From Oscillatoria nigro-viridis PCC 7112 (lineage in GTDB: Bacteria; Cyanobacteriota; Cyanobacteriia; Cyanobacteriales; Microcoleaceae): a DNA stretch of 64,000 nt. Both the position numbers and the translations under genes were made by a program. The stretch spans positions 7,289,445 through 7,353,444 of the forward strand of contig NC_019729.1 of NCBI RefSeq assembly GCF_000317475.1. The letters run 5' to 3'. The stretch's first letter is position 1. Each line of letters opens with the position of its first letter. Shown piece by piece: positions 24,210 to 33,716 of the stretch. The notes below the pieces were generated by a model that saw nothing but the letters and a program-made list of their open reading frames with translations, made no database searches and was not told the DNA's origin.

Positions 24210-25250
24210 TTAGGGCAGCCCCCCGATTTCAGACGATCGCTCGCGGTTTAATTGTGGCGAATGACTGATACCTTCTGCGGTTTGATGACTCAACTTTTCG
24301 TGAGTCTTCATCCATTTCCACTTGTGCACAGTAGCTTGAGGATTGAGCAACGTGGTAGCCACGCCGTAAACAATAGTAGGCAAAACCTCCCGATTTAACC
24401 AACTTTGTCCCAGCTTTCTCATGTAGTGCATTGCCAAAACTTCTCGAAATTTGTTAAGCCTTTGCAAAAGCGGCAAATTCTTAAAACATAACTCTTCGTA
24501 CTCCTGGAGTGATAACTCTTTTTCTCCCCGCAAGCGCCGCAGTTGGTTTTCCTTGACACAATCTGAAGCTATGCGCTTCTTCAGCCAGTGCTTATCTGTG
24601 AGAGAGTTCCCTCTAATTCGATAATTTCCCAAAGGTTCTGTCGCCGCTAGCAAGCCATACTTTTGAGCAAGTTTGGTAAATAACTCTGTATCTTCTCCTA
24701 CCTGCCAATCTTCTGCAAACCCGCCTTCTTCGACAAGAATGGAACGATCGACTACAACAGAAGACGGGAAAACCCAAGGGCTTTCGCCTGTCTCCTTAAT
24801 CGCCTGCATTTCTGCTTTAGTTGTAGGATAGGTGGGAATATAACTCAACTTCTTACCGTGCTTGTCTAAATATCGCAAAGCGTGAGCGACAGCTTTGACT
24901 TCGGGATTGTCTGCGAGCATCTTCAAACAAACTTCTAACTTATTGGGTTCCCAGGTATCGTCGCTGTCGATAAACGCTACATACTCGCCTGTGGCGCGAT
25001 ATATCATTAAATTTCTCGACTTAGAAACCCCGTAATTTTGGGGATTCCTGAAGTATTGAATTCTCGAATCTTGCTCGACCAGCTTAGCAGCAACTTTTTC
25101 AGTAGCGTCAGTAGAGCAGTCATCAACAATTAAAATTTCTAGATTCTTGTGGGTGCCGTTGAGTACGGAGGCAACTGTCTCGGCCAGAGTGTCGGCAGCA
25201 TTGAATGCAGGAATGATGACGCTGACTTTTTGGCTGTTCATAACTTGCAT
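24210..25250 (-). CDS. Family 2 glycosyltransferase
   Basis: 346 residues (ATG 25250 or 25241). The GT-A fold is shown by KVSVIIPAFNAADTLAETVASVLN, IVDDCSTDAT and the DxD-type motif FIDSDDTWEP (about 95-104), followed by the acceptor-side motif GEDTELFTKLA. Such enzymes transfer sugar from a nucleotide-sugar to a growing polysaccharide or lipid on the cytoplasmic face. The long C-terminal helical part (about 230-346) could give specificity. It has no neighbouring polysaccharide genes, so the product is unknown. Confidence 0.88.
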   Translation of the reverse strand: MQVMNSQKVSVIIPAFNAADTLAETVASVLNGTHKNLEILIVDDCSTDATEKVAAKLVEQDSRIQYFRNPQNYGVSKSRNLMIYRATGEYVAFIDSDDTWEPNKLEVCLKMLADNPEVKAVAHALRYLDKHGKKLSYIPTYPTTKAEMQAIKETGESPWVFPSSVVVDRSILVEEGGFAEDWQVGEDTELFTKLAQKYGLLAATEPLGNYRIRGNSLTDKHWLKKRIASDCVKENQLRRLRGEKELSLQEYEELCFKNLPLLQRLNKFREVLAMHYMRKLGQSWLNREVLPTIVYGVATTLLNPQATVHKWKWMKTHEKLSHQTAEGISHSPQLNRERSSEIGGLP

Positions 25251-26478
25251 TAGGTGTGGTTTGGTAGTTGTTCGCCGAAGTACAGTCTCTAAGCAGACAC
25301 TCTGACTCCTTTACGTGCAAGTACCTGCAGTCAGGAAACTTGCCTAAATACTGCCACTATAACAGGTTTACCGACCTCTGTGTTATCTACCGTAAGGAGG
25401 GGACAGCCGTTAGCAACCGGAGTGCAGACTATTATTTCGCGGGCAATTTTTATAAAACAAAGGCGACGGCTGCGAGGGATTGAGGGTTTTTTCCGGGGAC
25501 TGGAGTTGTCCTAAATTCGATCGCATCTTTTTACTTAAATAGGACTTACCTAGAAAAACCCGGAATCACCCAAAATTATTGGTTCGATCGCTATACAGCT
25601 ATAAAAAAATGGTTTGTGACTCAGTTCTCTTCCGGTTAATCGCTTATCATAAAATGGTTTTTAGTGCGCCAAAACCGTGGAGTGAGGAGTTTGATAATTT
25701 ATGACAAACCTAATTATAATTATTTAATCAACCTCAATATTAAGAGTCAGTAAATCCTGTTCTATCGATCGACTAACCAGTCGAACAACTACCCAAAAAG
25801 GCAGGGCGGTTTAATTCTCACGAAAATCGCGAATTTGTAGGGGTAGTGCCCGTACCTACCCCCCACAGACGATTTCACAAGTTTCAGACATGGGGGCAGC
25901 CACGGGGGATTGCCCCTAGATCGAATGAAACCCCTGCCAAAAAACTTAATAAGTCTGCCATAGCAATCCTCGCATCATTGGTGAATTTCTTACGGACTCC
26001 GAGCGGGTTCGGGGAGGGTTGGGGTGGGGTAAAAAATTTACGGCTCCTGCAAGGATTGCTATATGTGTTGCATTACCATAGCCATCACCTAAAATACTGA
26101 TTGTTTTGCTGTTGCTCGATCGGGCTATGAAACAAAAATAATGTGAAAATTCAGAAGCTTTGTGAATTTGGGTTTATATGATTTGCGTCTTTAGTTTTTC
26201 CTACCGTAGATCGGCAACACCGTTTTTCTGCGTTCATCAGCTTTTTTGAAATCTGTATTTTCTCAAAAAAGATGCTTTTTCAAACTTGTTTAATTATTAA
26301 ATTGCCATAAGCTCTCCCTGATTTCTCTCTTGCTATTGTACCGCGAGAGCCTCTTAGGGTCAAATCGTTTTTTCGTCTGCCATAACAGGTAATTTATCTG
26401 CGGTTGAACTTAGTAGCGCTAGGTTTTAGGGAAGACGATCGTAAAATTATACTGTAAAAAATCCTCACCCGTAAAAAA
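25251..26478. other. Intergenic region between two divergent genes
   Basis: About 1.2 kb without a supported gene. It contains a dispersed palindromic repeat (25837-25918), a GGACTTACCT motif near 25542 of the dispersed AGGACTTAC type, and AT-rich stretches. No RNA gene was recognised; it must carry the promoter of the gamma-glutamyltransferase gene. Confidence 0.5.
25837..25918. repeat. Dispersed MITE-like palindromic repeat, copy 2
   Basis: GTAGGGGTAGTGCCCGTACC ... GGGGGATTGCCCCTAG; related to the copy at 18644-18705. Confidence 0.6.
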
Positions 26479-28206
26479 ATGTTGCCAAAGTTCTCGAGCA
26501 AAGTGCAAATTTCTACTTGTTGCCTAACAGTCTTGGTGTTGGGTGGCTGCCAGCAGCAGCTACAGCCAAATTTGCAACAGCAGCGCAGCAAACAGGGGAT
26601 GGCAGTTTCGGCTCACCCTCTGGCGAGCGCTGCGGGGCTGGCCCTGCTGCAACAGGGGGGCAATGCAGTGGATGCGGCGGCTGCTACGGCTTTGGCGATT
26701 TCGGTGGTGGAGCCTTTTTCGGCGGGTATCGGCGGCGGGGGTTTTTTGCTGCTGCGGCGGGCGGAAACGGGTACTGTGCAAGCGCTGGATTTCCGCGAAC
26801 GAGCTCCGAAACGGGCGGCGCGGGATATGTACCTCGACAAGCAAGGGAAGGTGCGCCCAAGGGCAAGTCTGGACGGGCATTTGGCGGCGGGTATTCCGGG
26901 TACTGTTGCTGGACTTTATACGGTGCACCGCGAGTATGGTAAGTTGCCTTGGGCTGCGGTGGTGGCGCCGGCGATCGCCCTGGCTGAAAAAGGCTTTCCG
27001 GTAAGTTCGCGCTTTACCACGGCTACCGGGCGACGACAGGATGTGTTCAAAAAAAACCGGGCGGCGCGGGAGGTTTTTACTCGCGGTGGCATTTTATACC
27101 AGCCGGGTGAGCTTTTGGTGCAGCGGGATTTGGCGCGGACTTTGCGGCAGATTGCACAAAATCCGCAAAGTTTTTATACCGGGGAAATTGCGCGGGCGAT
27201 CGCCGCCGACATGGCTAAAAACGGCGGCATTATCACTCTCGAAGATTTGAAAAACTATACGCCGATTTGGCGAAATCCGGTTTGCGGCAACTTTCGCACC
27301 TACGAAATTTGCGCCATGTCGCCTCCTTCTTCCGGCGGCGTTCATTTGTTGCAAATCTTAAATATTTTGGGAGATACGGATCTCAAAAGGTTGGGGAGGC
27401 AAAGTCCAGATACTTTGCACTTGCTGGCGGAGAGCATGAGGATTGCTTATGCCGATCGGGCTGAGTATTTGGGCGACCCGGATTTTGTGAGTGTACCGGT
27501 CAAAGCTCTGACTAGCAGCAATTATGTCAAATTGAGACGATCGCAAATCCAAATGTCAAAAGCCAGACCTTCCAGCGAGGTAAAAGCTGTTGACGCTGAA
27601 ACTTTGAGCCGTCTCCTGTGGGAGTCTCCCGAAACTACCCACCTCACGGTAGTTGACAAAGAGCGCAATGTGGTATCTTTGACGTTTACGGTGAATGGGG
27701 GTTTTGGGGCTGGAGTCGTGGCTGCGGGTACGGGAATTTTGCTCAACAACGAGATGGATGATTTTGCAGCGGCGCCGGGAGTGCCGAACTTGTTTGGTTT
27801 GGTGGGCTCTGAGGCAAATTCGATCGCCCCGGGGAAAACTCCTTTATCGAGCATGACGCCGGTCATCGTGACAGAAAATGGCAAATTTCGCCTCGCTGCG
27901 GGGGCTCCCGGAGGCAGCACGATTATTACCACGGTGTTGCAAATTGTACTGAACGTATTGGTTTACGACATGAATGTCGGCGATGCTGTGTCTGCACCTC
28001 GCGTACACCACCAGTGGCAGCCCGATCGCCTGATGGTGGAACGGGGGGGTTTTGAGGCTGCGACGCTTTCGGAGTTGCGGCGGCGGGGACACCTGATTGT
28101 CGAAGGTGACGGCTGGGGCAATGCCAATGCGATCGTCCTGACTGCAGACGGTTGGTTAGAAGCGGCTGCCGATCGGCGCGGCGAAGGAGAAGCAAGGGGG
28201 TTTTAG
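26479..28206 (+). CDS. ggt: Gamma-glutamyltransferase, lipoprotein form
   Basis: 575 residues. The lipobox LVLGGC gives a lipid-anchored Cys24. The enzyme is an N-terminal nucleophile hydrolase: self-cleavage before Thr386 in ETTHLTVVD produces the two subunits, with Thr386 as nucleophile. Other family motifs are GGNAVDAAAATAL (about 60-72), GGGGFLLLR (about 85-93), FRERAP (about 105), and the C-terminal PLSSMTPVIV and GAPGGSTIITTVLQ. It breaks down glutathione and gamma-glutamyl compounds outside the cytoplasm. A single gene, no operon partner visible. Confidence 0.92.
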   Translation: MLPKFSSKVQISTCCLTVLVLGGCQQQLQPNLQQQRSKQGMAVSAHPLASAAGLALLQQGGNAVDAAAATALAISVVEPFSAGIGGGGFLLLRRAETGTVQALDFRERAPKRAARDMYLDKQGKVRPRASLDGHLAAGIPGTVAGLYTVHREYGKLPWAAVVAPAIALAEKGFPVSSRFTTATGRRQDVFKKNRAAREVFTRGGILYQPGELLVQRDLARTLRQIAQNPQSFYTGEIARAIAADMAKNGGIITLEDLKNYTPIWRNPVCGNFRTYEICAMSPPSSGGVHLLQILNILGDTDLKRLGRQSPDTLHLLAESMRIAYADRAEYLGDPDFVSVPVKALTSSNYVKLRRSQIQMSKARPSSEVKAVDAETLSRLLWESPETTHLTVVDKERNVVSLTFTVNGGFGAGVVAAGTGILLNNEMDDFAAAPGVPNLFGLVGSEANSIAPGKTPLSSMTPVIVTENGKFRLAAGAPGGSTIITTVLQIVLNVLVYDMNVGDAVSAPRVHHQWQPDRLMVERGGFEAATLSELRRRGHLIVEGDGWGNANAIVLTADGWLEAAADRRGEGEARGF

Positions 28207-28719
28207 TCAACAGTCAGTCGATTAGAGATTTTAGATTTTAGACTTCGGCGATCCGTCGAGTCGCCCTCAGTCGAAAAATTTTAGATTTACTCCAGAGATG
28301 AATCTGGGATGTTGAACTAGGGTCAAAAATTTTGATCCCTCTACCACAGGAATCGGGGGTTTGTAGGGTTTTTTTGGGGTAGGTCATTAGTCATTAGTCA
28401 TTAGTCATTAGTCGTTAGTCATTAGCTATTAGTCATTAGTCATTTTGGAGATGGCCAACGGTATCAAAACCCGGTTTATTTTGTCTCCACTGCGTAAGTC
28501 CTGAAATTATTAGTCTCTGTACGTGTATTTTTGCCTCCGTATTTTTGCGCTGAGGTTTATCGGCTGACTAATTGCCAAGAACTACCAAAAAAGTTAACCA
28601 CAAAAAGCGTAGATACACTTATGTGTAAAGTTATTGTAAAGGCACTAGACATTAATAGTTATATCATGTAAAAATTAAGTTGTGCATAGAATCAGGTTTG
28701 TATCTTCCAGGAAAAATTT
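28207..28719. other. Intergenic region with two heptamer repeat types
   Basis: About 512 bases. It holds GATTTTA units (28227-28240), the shared AGATnAATCTGGGATnTTGA sequence near 28287, and a TCATTAG tract (28384-28443). The region before 28720 is AT-rich and should contain the promoter of the PEP-CTERM gene. Confidence 0.55.
28384..28443. repeat. Tandem heptamer TCATTAG, about eight copies
   Basis: Seven-base units TCATTAG with variants TCGTTAG and CTATTAG fill 60 bases. It is another member of the STRR class, in a different unit from the GATTTTA family. Confidence 0.85.
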
Positions 28720-29598
28720 ATGATAATTACTCACAAAAATGCTGCCTTAACAGCTACATTAACTACTGCTCTGAGTTTGTTGGCAGCGCCAGCAATGGCA
28801 TTTTCGGTAGGGGCAACTAATAACATCGAGACTTTAAAAAATAATTTATTGGGTGCTAAAACAGCGGGGTTGAGTAATTTCTCTGTTTCAATTACGGGTA
28901 ATTCTGCTGCTTTTGGTACTTTCACTAATGATCCCTTCGGTTTGAGCTCGGGTGTTGTTCTGAGCACTGGTAAAGTCGCCGATATACCGGGTAAAAATCG
29001 GAAAGATAACTTCACGACAAAGGACAGCGATTTAAACACGGACTTTGGGGCTAAGGGTGAACAGGGGGATTTGACTCAGCTAAATCTCAGCTTTTTTGCT
29101 GATAGCACGGTTCAAAAGTTGTTCTTTGAATATGTATTTGCTTCTGAGGAGTTTCCTGAGTTCGGCGGTTCTCAATATAATGACGATTTTGAACTGCTGC
29201 TGAACGGCACTAATTTGGCTAAATTGAGCGACGGAAAAACAGTTACGATTAATAATCTTGTTCCAGATCCATATAATCGCTCTAAGGATCACCCAGACTA
29301 TATTGACAACCCCAGTTTGACAGGTATTGCTGCTAACATCGTTAAGCTCGACGGTTTTACTAAAGTTTTAGGTTTTGAGGGTTTGCTCAAGCAAAATCAG
29401 ACGAATGTTCTCAGCATCCGCATTAAAGATGTGGGCGATGGCAATTTAGATTCTGCTGTATTTATTAAAGGCGGTTCTGTGGGGACAGTTCAACCTGAGC
29501 CAGTTCCCGAACCGATGACTGTGGGGGGTTTGATGGCGGGAGGCGCTATGCTGGCTGCTGGACGAAAGTTACGCACTCGCCATAGCGGCAGTAATTAA
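28720..29598 (+). CDS. PEP-CTERM secreted protein with choice-of-anchor L domain
   Basis: 292 residues. Signal peptide ALTATLTTALSLLAAPAMA, then a secreted domain with SGVVLSTGKVADIPG, FEYVFASEEFPEFGGSQYNDDFELLLNG (about 135-163), the hallmark of the choice-of-anchor L domain, and VLSIRIKDVGDGNLDSAVFIKGG. The C-terminus has VPEPMTVGGLMAGGAMLAAG and a basic KLRTRH tail, the PEP-CTERM sorting signal processed by exosortase. Probably an envelope or extracellular-matrix protein. No exosortase gene is in the window. Confidence 0.9.
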   Translation: MIITHKNAALTATLTTALSLLAAPAMAFSVGATNNIETLKNNLLGAKTAGLSNFSVSITGNSAAFGTFTNDPFGLSSGVVLSTGKVADIPGKNRKDNFTTKDSDLNTDFGAKGEQGDLTQLNLSFFADSTVQKLFFEYVFASEEFPEFGGSQYNDDFELLLNGTNLAKLSDGKTVTINNLVPDPYNRSKDHPDYIDNPSLTGIAANIVKLDGFTKVLGFEGLLKQNQTNVLSIRIKDVGDGNLDSAVFIKGGSVGTVQPEPVPEPMTVGGLMAGGAMLAAGRKLRTRHSGSN

Positions 29599-30043
29599 TA
29601 ACGACGGAAGGAAGAAGGAAGAAGGAAGAAGGAAGAAAGAAGAAGGAAGAAGGAAAAAACTGAACAGGAACCATTTGGGCCGTTGCTGTAGTAATATCAA
29701 TCTCGCTTAGGCGTGTTGGAGACAGAAACGGGGTTTGATGAACGAAAAGACCTCGTTGCAGTTCTTGAACCGGGTAAAAAAACTAGGTTTGTGCGATCGC
29801 GATCGCGTAATATCATGTCAAGTAATTTAAGCATTATGGGTACGCAGCGAGGAATGCAAGTCCTCATAAAATTATGACGACGAACCGCCTCACTACGAAC
29901 CAATTTTATGGCGGTTGTTCTAGCGGACAGAATATAAGTTTTTATCCCTAATTCGCAAAGGGCGGATTTTTTTGTATTTGGAATTGCAGCAAATATTGCG
30001 GGTAAAACCCGCGTCTACAACCACTGACTAAAAACTAAATAAT
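29599..30043. other. Intergenic region with GGAAGAA repeats and overlapping HIP1 sites
   Basis: About 445 bases. A GGAAGAA heptamer tract (29606-29655) follows the stop. At 29793-29806 two HIP1 octamers (GCGATCGC) overlap. No gene is supported. Confidence 0.55.
29606..29655. repeat. Tandem heptamer GGAAGAA, about seven copies
   Basis: Near-perfect 7-base units over 50 bases immediately after the PEP-CTERM gene; a third STRR unit type. Confidence 0.85.
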
Positions 30044-31261
30044 TTAGCTATGAACAGTACCGTCGGGTAAGATTGTACCTGTTAATGTAGTCCGGGTAAG
30101 TTTGACCATAACTCGATCGCCGTAACCAATTTTCGCTCCTGTTAAGTCAGCACCGCTCAAGTCAGCACCGCTCAAATCGGCTCCGATTAAGTTACTTTCT
30201 CTCAAGTTGGCATTGATCAAACAAGCTCCTAACAAATTAGCCCTGAACAAGTTTGCTTGGTACAAATTCGCGCCTGTGAGATTGACGTTGTGTAGAAAAG
30301 CATCGCTTAAATCGGCTTCACTCAGGTTTGCATTGCTCAAGTTTCTTCCTGAAAAATCCTTTTCTTTTAAGGAAGCTCCTTTGAAGTTGGAACCGCTCAA
30401 ATCGGGAGCTTGCGGCCCAGCTTGGCGGTAAGACTGAGATGGCGGTGGCTGCGATTGGTAGCGGGATGCGTCTGAATAGGGCCCGGCAGGGTTTCCCCCA
30501 TAGTTTCCCGCATAATTTCCAGCATATTTTCCTGAAGAGGGTTCAGAAGAGTAGCGGGGTTCTTTTGGGTTGGCCGGTGGTGGCTGGCTGTTTTGGTGCT
30601 GGGTGTTTGGATACTGACTATTTCTGTACTGATTGTTTTGGTACTGAGTATAGGGTTGCTGAGTGTTTTGGTACTGAGTGTTTTGGTACTGAGTATGGGG
30701 TTGCTGAGTATGGGGTTGCTGGGTATGGGGTTGCTGGGTGTTTCTGTACTGAGTATGGGGTTGCTGGCTATTTTGTTGCTGGCTATTTTGTTGCTGGGTA
30801 TTTTGTTGCTGAGTGTTTCTGTACTGAGCGTTTTGTTGCTGGGTATTTTGTTGCTGGGTATTTCTGTACTGGGTGTTTTGTTGCTGGGTGTTTTGTTGCT
30901 GGGTATTTCTGTACTGGGTGTTTTGTTGCTGGGTATTTCTGTACTGGGTGTTTTGTTGCTGGGTGTTTCTGTACTGAGCGTTTTGTTGCTGGGTGTTTTG
31001 GTGCTGGGTGTGTTTGTGCTGAGTATGTTTGTGCTGAACGTTCTGATTCTGACCTCTTGGTTGAATCGATCGCAATTGTTCGCGAGCTTGATTAATTTCC
31101 TTAATCTTTTCTTCAGCTTTCTGTAGTAGTCTGGGATTGTCTTTGGGGATGCGATCGGGGTGCCAAATGAACGCTAAATCCTTGTAGGCTTGGGTAATTT
31201 CTTCTCTGGAAGCTCCCGGCAACAGTCCCAGCACTTTATAGTATTGGTCGAGGTCGTTCAT
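30044..31261 (-). CDS. J-domain protein with Asn/Gln repeat and pentapeptide repeats
   Basis: 405 residues. An N-terminal J domain (about 5-67) has the HPD motif in FIWHPDR, which contacts DnaK. About residues 70-250 are a low-complexity NTQQQ, NTQYR and HTQ repeat, followed by a Pro/Ser/Tyr-rich part to about 285. Residues about 288-390 are pentapeptide repeats (LSEADLSDAFLHNVNLTGAN, ANLRESNLIGADLSGADLSG) forming a right-handed beta helix. AAGGTGG precedes the start at 31261. The function could be a DnaK co-chaperone with a scaffold; the Q/N-rich part may drive self-association. The repeat array is perfect enough that its length should vary between strains. Confidence 0.85.
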   Translation of the reverse strand: MNDLDQYYKVLGLLPGASREEITQAYKDLAFIWHPDRIPKDNPRLLQKAEEKIKEINQAREQLRSIQPRGQNQNVQHKHTQHKHTQHQNTQQQNAQYRNTQQQNTQYRNTQQQNTQYRNTQQQNTQQQNTQYRNTQQQNTQQQNAQYRNTQQQNTQQQNSQQQNSQQPHTQYRNTQQPHTQQPHTQQPHTQYQNTQYQNTQQPYTQYQNNQYRNSQYPNTQHQNSQPPPANPKEPRYSSEPSSGKYAGNYAGNYGGNPAGPYSDASRYQSQPPPSQSYRQAGPQAPDLSGSNFKGASLKEKDFSGRNLSNANLSEADLSDAFLHNVNLTGANLYQANLFRANLLGACLINANLRESNLIGADLSGADLSGADLTGAKIGYGDRVMVKLTRTTLTGTILPDGTVHS

Positions 31262-31369
31262 TGTACCACCTTTCGCTTTAAGAAATTAGGAATTAAAAAT
31301 TAAGATCGGAGCCAAAGCCGTTCTCAAAGCTTGCTTCTCCGATCGTACATTAGATGAACAATAACTCAG

Positions 31370-32218
31370 CTAAGCCGCTGCTGGCAAAAATTCTCGAATT
31401 CGCTGCAAGTATGTTGCTGCATCCTCCAGCATCGGAAAGTGAGCCGTATTGGGAATTATAACAAATTCTACTTTTTTGCTCAGGGAGGCCGCTTGCTCTC
31501 CCATGATGGCGGGGATAATTTGGTCAAATTCTCCGGCCACCAGCAGTGTGGGAACACTCAGCCGCGCAAATTCTTGGGGCATTTCCTCGGCTGCTCTTTT
31601 GCTGACTGCCGTCACCATTGTACCTATAGCTGCTTGCTCGTCTGCCATTAAAAAATCCTTGAGAAACCCCAGACTGACCTCTCTGGGCAGGGAACGGCGC
31701 AAAAATCGGGCCATAAACAGCCGATCGGCAAACGGGATGGATGCCAGCCAAGAAGGTCTAAATTTTACCACATAGCCGCCGAATTTGTGAAAAGTTGTAA
31801 AGGCTTTTTCATCGTATTCAAAAATCCCGCTGCAAGTGAGAATTGCTTTTTCTACTTTTTCGGGGTAAAGGTTGAGAAATAAAGTAGCAATTGAGGCACC
31901 TGTGGAGTGAGCATTGAGAAAGACGCGGCTTAAATTCAGAGATTCTAATAATTCAGCTAAGTCGCGGGCGTAGGTTTCGAGTTCGTAGCTGGACTCAGGA
32001 GGCTCTTTTGGCAAAGGCGATCGACCAAAACCTCTCATATCGTAAAGCAAACAATCAAAATCATCAGCAATAGCCCGTGCCGTGCTTTCCCAGTAGCGCG
32101 CCGAGCCCGCCCAGCCGTGCAGGAATACCATCACTGGTTTCCCGCTGTGCCCAGCGCTGTTATCTGCCGTTATCCACTCGTAATAATGTTCTACACCGCG
32201 AATAGAAATGAAAGACAT
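31370..32218 (-). CDS. Alpha/beta-hydrolase
   Basis: 282 residues. Typical landmarks: HGWAGSARYWE (about 34-44), oxyanion region, nucleophile elbow NAHSTGAS (Ser about 109), an Asp in LVAGEFDQI (about 228) and the catalytic His in NTAHFPML (about 260). These form an esterase or haloperoxidase-like catalytic triad. Substrate unknown. It is followed by DUF3120 and another hydrolase-like gene, but intergenic gaps of about 195 bases argue against one operon. Confidence 0.85.
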   Translation of the reverse strand: MSFISIRGVEHYYEWITADNSAGHSGKPVMVFLHGWAGSARYWESTARAIADDFDCLLYDMRGFGRSPLPKEPPESSYELETYARDLAELLESLNLSRVFLNAHSTGASIATLFLNLYPEKVEKAILTCSGIFEYDEKAFTTFHKFGGYVVKFRPSWLASIPFADRLFMARFLRRSLPREVSLGFLKDFLMADEQAAIGTMVTAVSKRAAEEMPQEFARLSVPTLLVAGEFDQIIPAIMGEQAASLSKKVEFVIIPNTAHFPMLEDAATYLQRIREFLPAAA

Positions 32219-32239
32219 GATATTGATTTGGGATTCTTA

Positions 32240-32260
32240 GATTTTAGATTTTAGATTTTA
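32240..32260. repeat. Tandem heptamer GATTTTA, three copies
   Basis: Three exact units in the gap before the hydrolase gene start; same unit as at 1104. Confidence 0.8.
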
Positions 32261-32413
32261 ACTCATAATTGTTCACTAAATACCCAAATTCCCGACTTCT
32301 TAAAAAAGTCGGGAATCTCAAGACTACATCCATCCAAAAAATCTGCGTTAATCTGCGCCAATCCGCCCGCATCTGCGGTCAAAAATTACCAACATAGGAA
32401 CCAATCATAAATC

Positions 32414-33139
32414 TTAAGCCGCAGAAGCAGCCAGCCAAAATAAACCATCTACCAAAAGCGTGCTTAACACCGCGCCGCTGAAAGCGCGCCAGTGCAGTTC
32501 TCGATCGCGCAAACTCAGCAAACCGACTGTTAGCAACACAGCGATTAAAACTAGAGCGCAACCTATGCCCCAAGGAGTTTCGATTTGACCGATCGCACTT
32601 TGAAAAATCGGCATAGCTAATTCCGGTTCCGCGTGCATAACTTGCCGCCAGTAGGGCATCAACCCTGTTAAATAAAAATATAAATCGGTAATAGCAGTAC
32701 CCAATAGAGAACCTAAATAAAAATAGCTGCCAACTTTTCCCCAAGATTTGCCCAAGCACCAAATAGCAAAAGGCAAGCCAATTGCTTCTATAGGTAGATG
32801 TAAAATAGGTTCCCATCTAAACCAGCCCCAATAGATAGAACCTGCCAGCCAGCATCCGGCAAATCCTAATAATAAATCTCCCCAAAGTTGGGTTTTGGGG
32901 CGGAAAATTAGAATTAAACTCAGAACAAACCAGGGGATAGTTGACAGCAAACTGATGGTTGGATATAAACGCACTAACGGTGCTTGCACGAAGACTGGAA
33001 TAGAGACTAAAAATGCTGAGGCGCTAAATATCAACCACTGTTTGATGCTGTTTGTTGTGCCTGAAGTGACAGGATTGTCGAGGCGGGCGATGGTGGCAAT
33101 AGGTGCGATCGCTGAGGATACTAAATTTAGATTAAACAA
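32414..33139 (-). CDS. DUF3120 integral membrane protein
   Basis: 241 residues with about seven hydrophobic segments. Characteristic residues are GCWLAGSIYWGWFRWEPILHLPIEAIGLPFAIW (about 95-127) and FYLGSLLGTAITDLYFYLTGLMPYWR (about 141-165). The family is conserved in cyanobacteria and plants without an assigned function. Its start overlaps the stop region of the upstream gene by 8 bases, so the two are translationally coupled. Confidence 0.85.
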   Translation of the reverse strand: MFNLNLVSSAIAPIATIARLDNPVTSGTTNSIKQWLIFSASAFLVSIPVFVQAPLVRLYPTISLLSTIPWFVLSLILIFRPKTQLWGDLLLGFAGCWLAGSIYWGWFRWEPILHLPIEAIGLPFAIWCLGKSWGKVGSYFYLGSLLGTAITDLYFYLTGLMPYWRQVMHAEPELAMPIFQSAIGQIETPWGIGCALVLIAVLLTVGLLSLRDRELHWRAFSGAVLSTLLVDGLFWLAASAA

Positions 33140-33716
33140 CTGATTGGACTCCGTATTGTTTCAATAGGTGGACTAAAAATTTTGCTGCAGTTGCGGGTGC
33201 GACAGTCTCAACCCCGGCTACGGTTTGGCTGACGTGCCAGCCTTTTGCCGTTTGGGGATCTCGCCACAAATCCAAATGTTCGATCGCGGGATCTGCATAA
33301 AAGCTTTCTCCACCGCCACCGAGAATTGCCGAACTCCAGTGCGTAAAGCGATCGTGGCTGATGCGGTGGATGGGAAAATTGCCTCCCAGGGGTACTCCCC
33401 AACCGTCTAAGGCAAAAAATGCCCCGACTTTGCCGCCGAGTTGCTGCCACATCCAAGCCGCCCCGATCGCCCCGGCTACTCCTGCCGAAAAGCTGACAAA
33501 TACTAGACTTTCTCCTGCCAACTCTTCGCTGCACAAAAAATGCCAGATGTCAAGAGCTGAAAAAGGCGGATATTTATGAGCGGGAAAAATCTTGACACGA
33601 TCGACTATTTGCTGGTTTGGGCGATCGGCTGCCAGTCCCCAAACCGCCGAAAGTCCCGCCAGGAAACAGTCGGTTAGCTTTGGTTCGTGGACTCCGGGGC
33701 ATATTACCAGTCTCAT
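33132..33716 (-). CDS. Conserved cyanobacterial protein with hydrolase-like elbow
   Basis: 194 residues. It begins MRLVICPGVHEPKLTDCFLAG and has FVSFSAGVAGAIGAAW (about 72-87), a GxSxG-like nucleophile elbow (SFSAGVAG). No clear Asp/His partner can be assigned. The overlap of 8 bases with the DUF3120 gene and the same strand point to a functional pair. The catalytic status is unproven. Confidence 0.65.
   Translation of the reverse strand: MRLVICPGVHEPKLTDCFLAGLSAVWGLAADRPNQQIVDRVKIFPAHKYPPFSALDIWHFLCSEELAGESLVFVSFSAGVAGAIGAAWMWQQLGGKVGAFFALDGWGVPLGGNFPIHRISHDRFTHWSSAILGGGGESFYADPAIEHLDLWRDPQTAKGWHVSQTVAGVETVAPATAAKFLVHLLKQYGVQSVV

Noticed and set aside
25846-26100. 84-codon frame over a dispersed palindromic repeat
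   Set aside because: Sequence is a MITE-like repeat; translation is not conserved-looking.
26517-27004. Overlapping frames in the gamma-glutamyltransferase gene
   Set aside because: High-GC coding region gives long open frames in other registers; none has domain features.
30439-31126. Two long plus-strand frames opposite the J-domain protein gene
   Set aside because: They are shadows of the Asn/Gln repeat; low-complexity Leu/Val or Cys/Phe translation with no homology.
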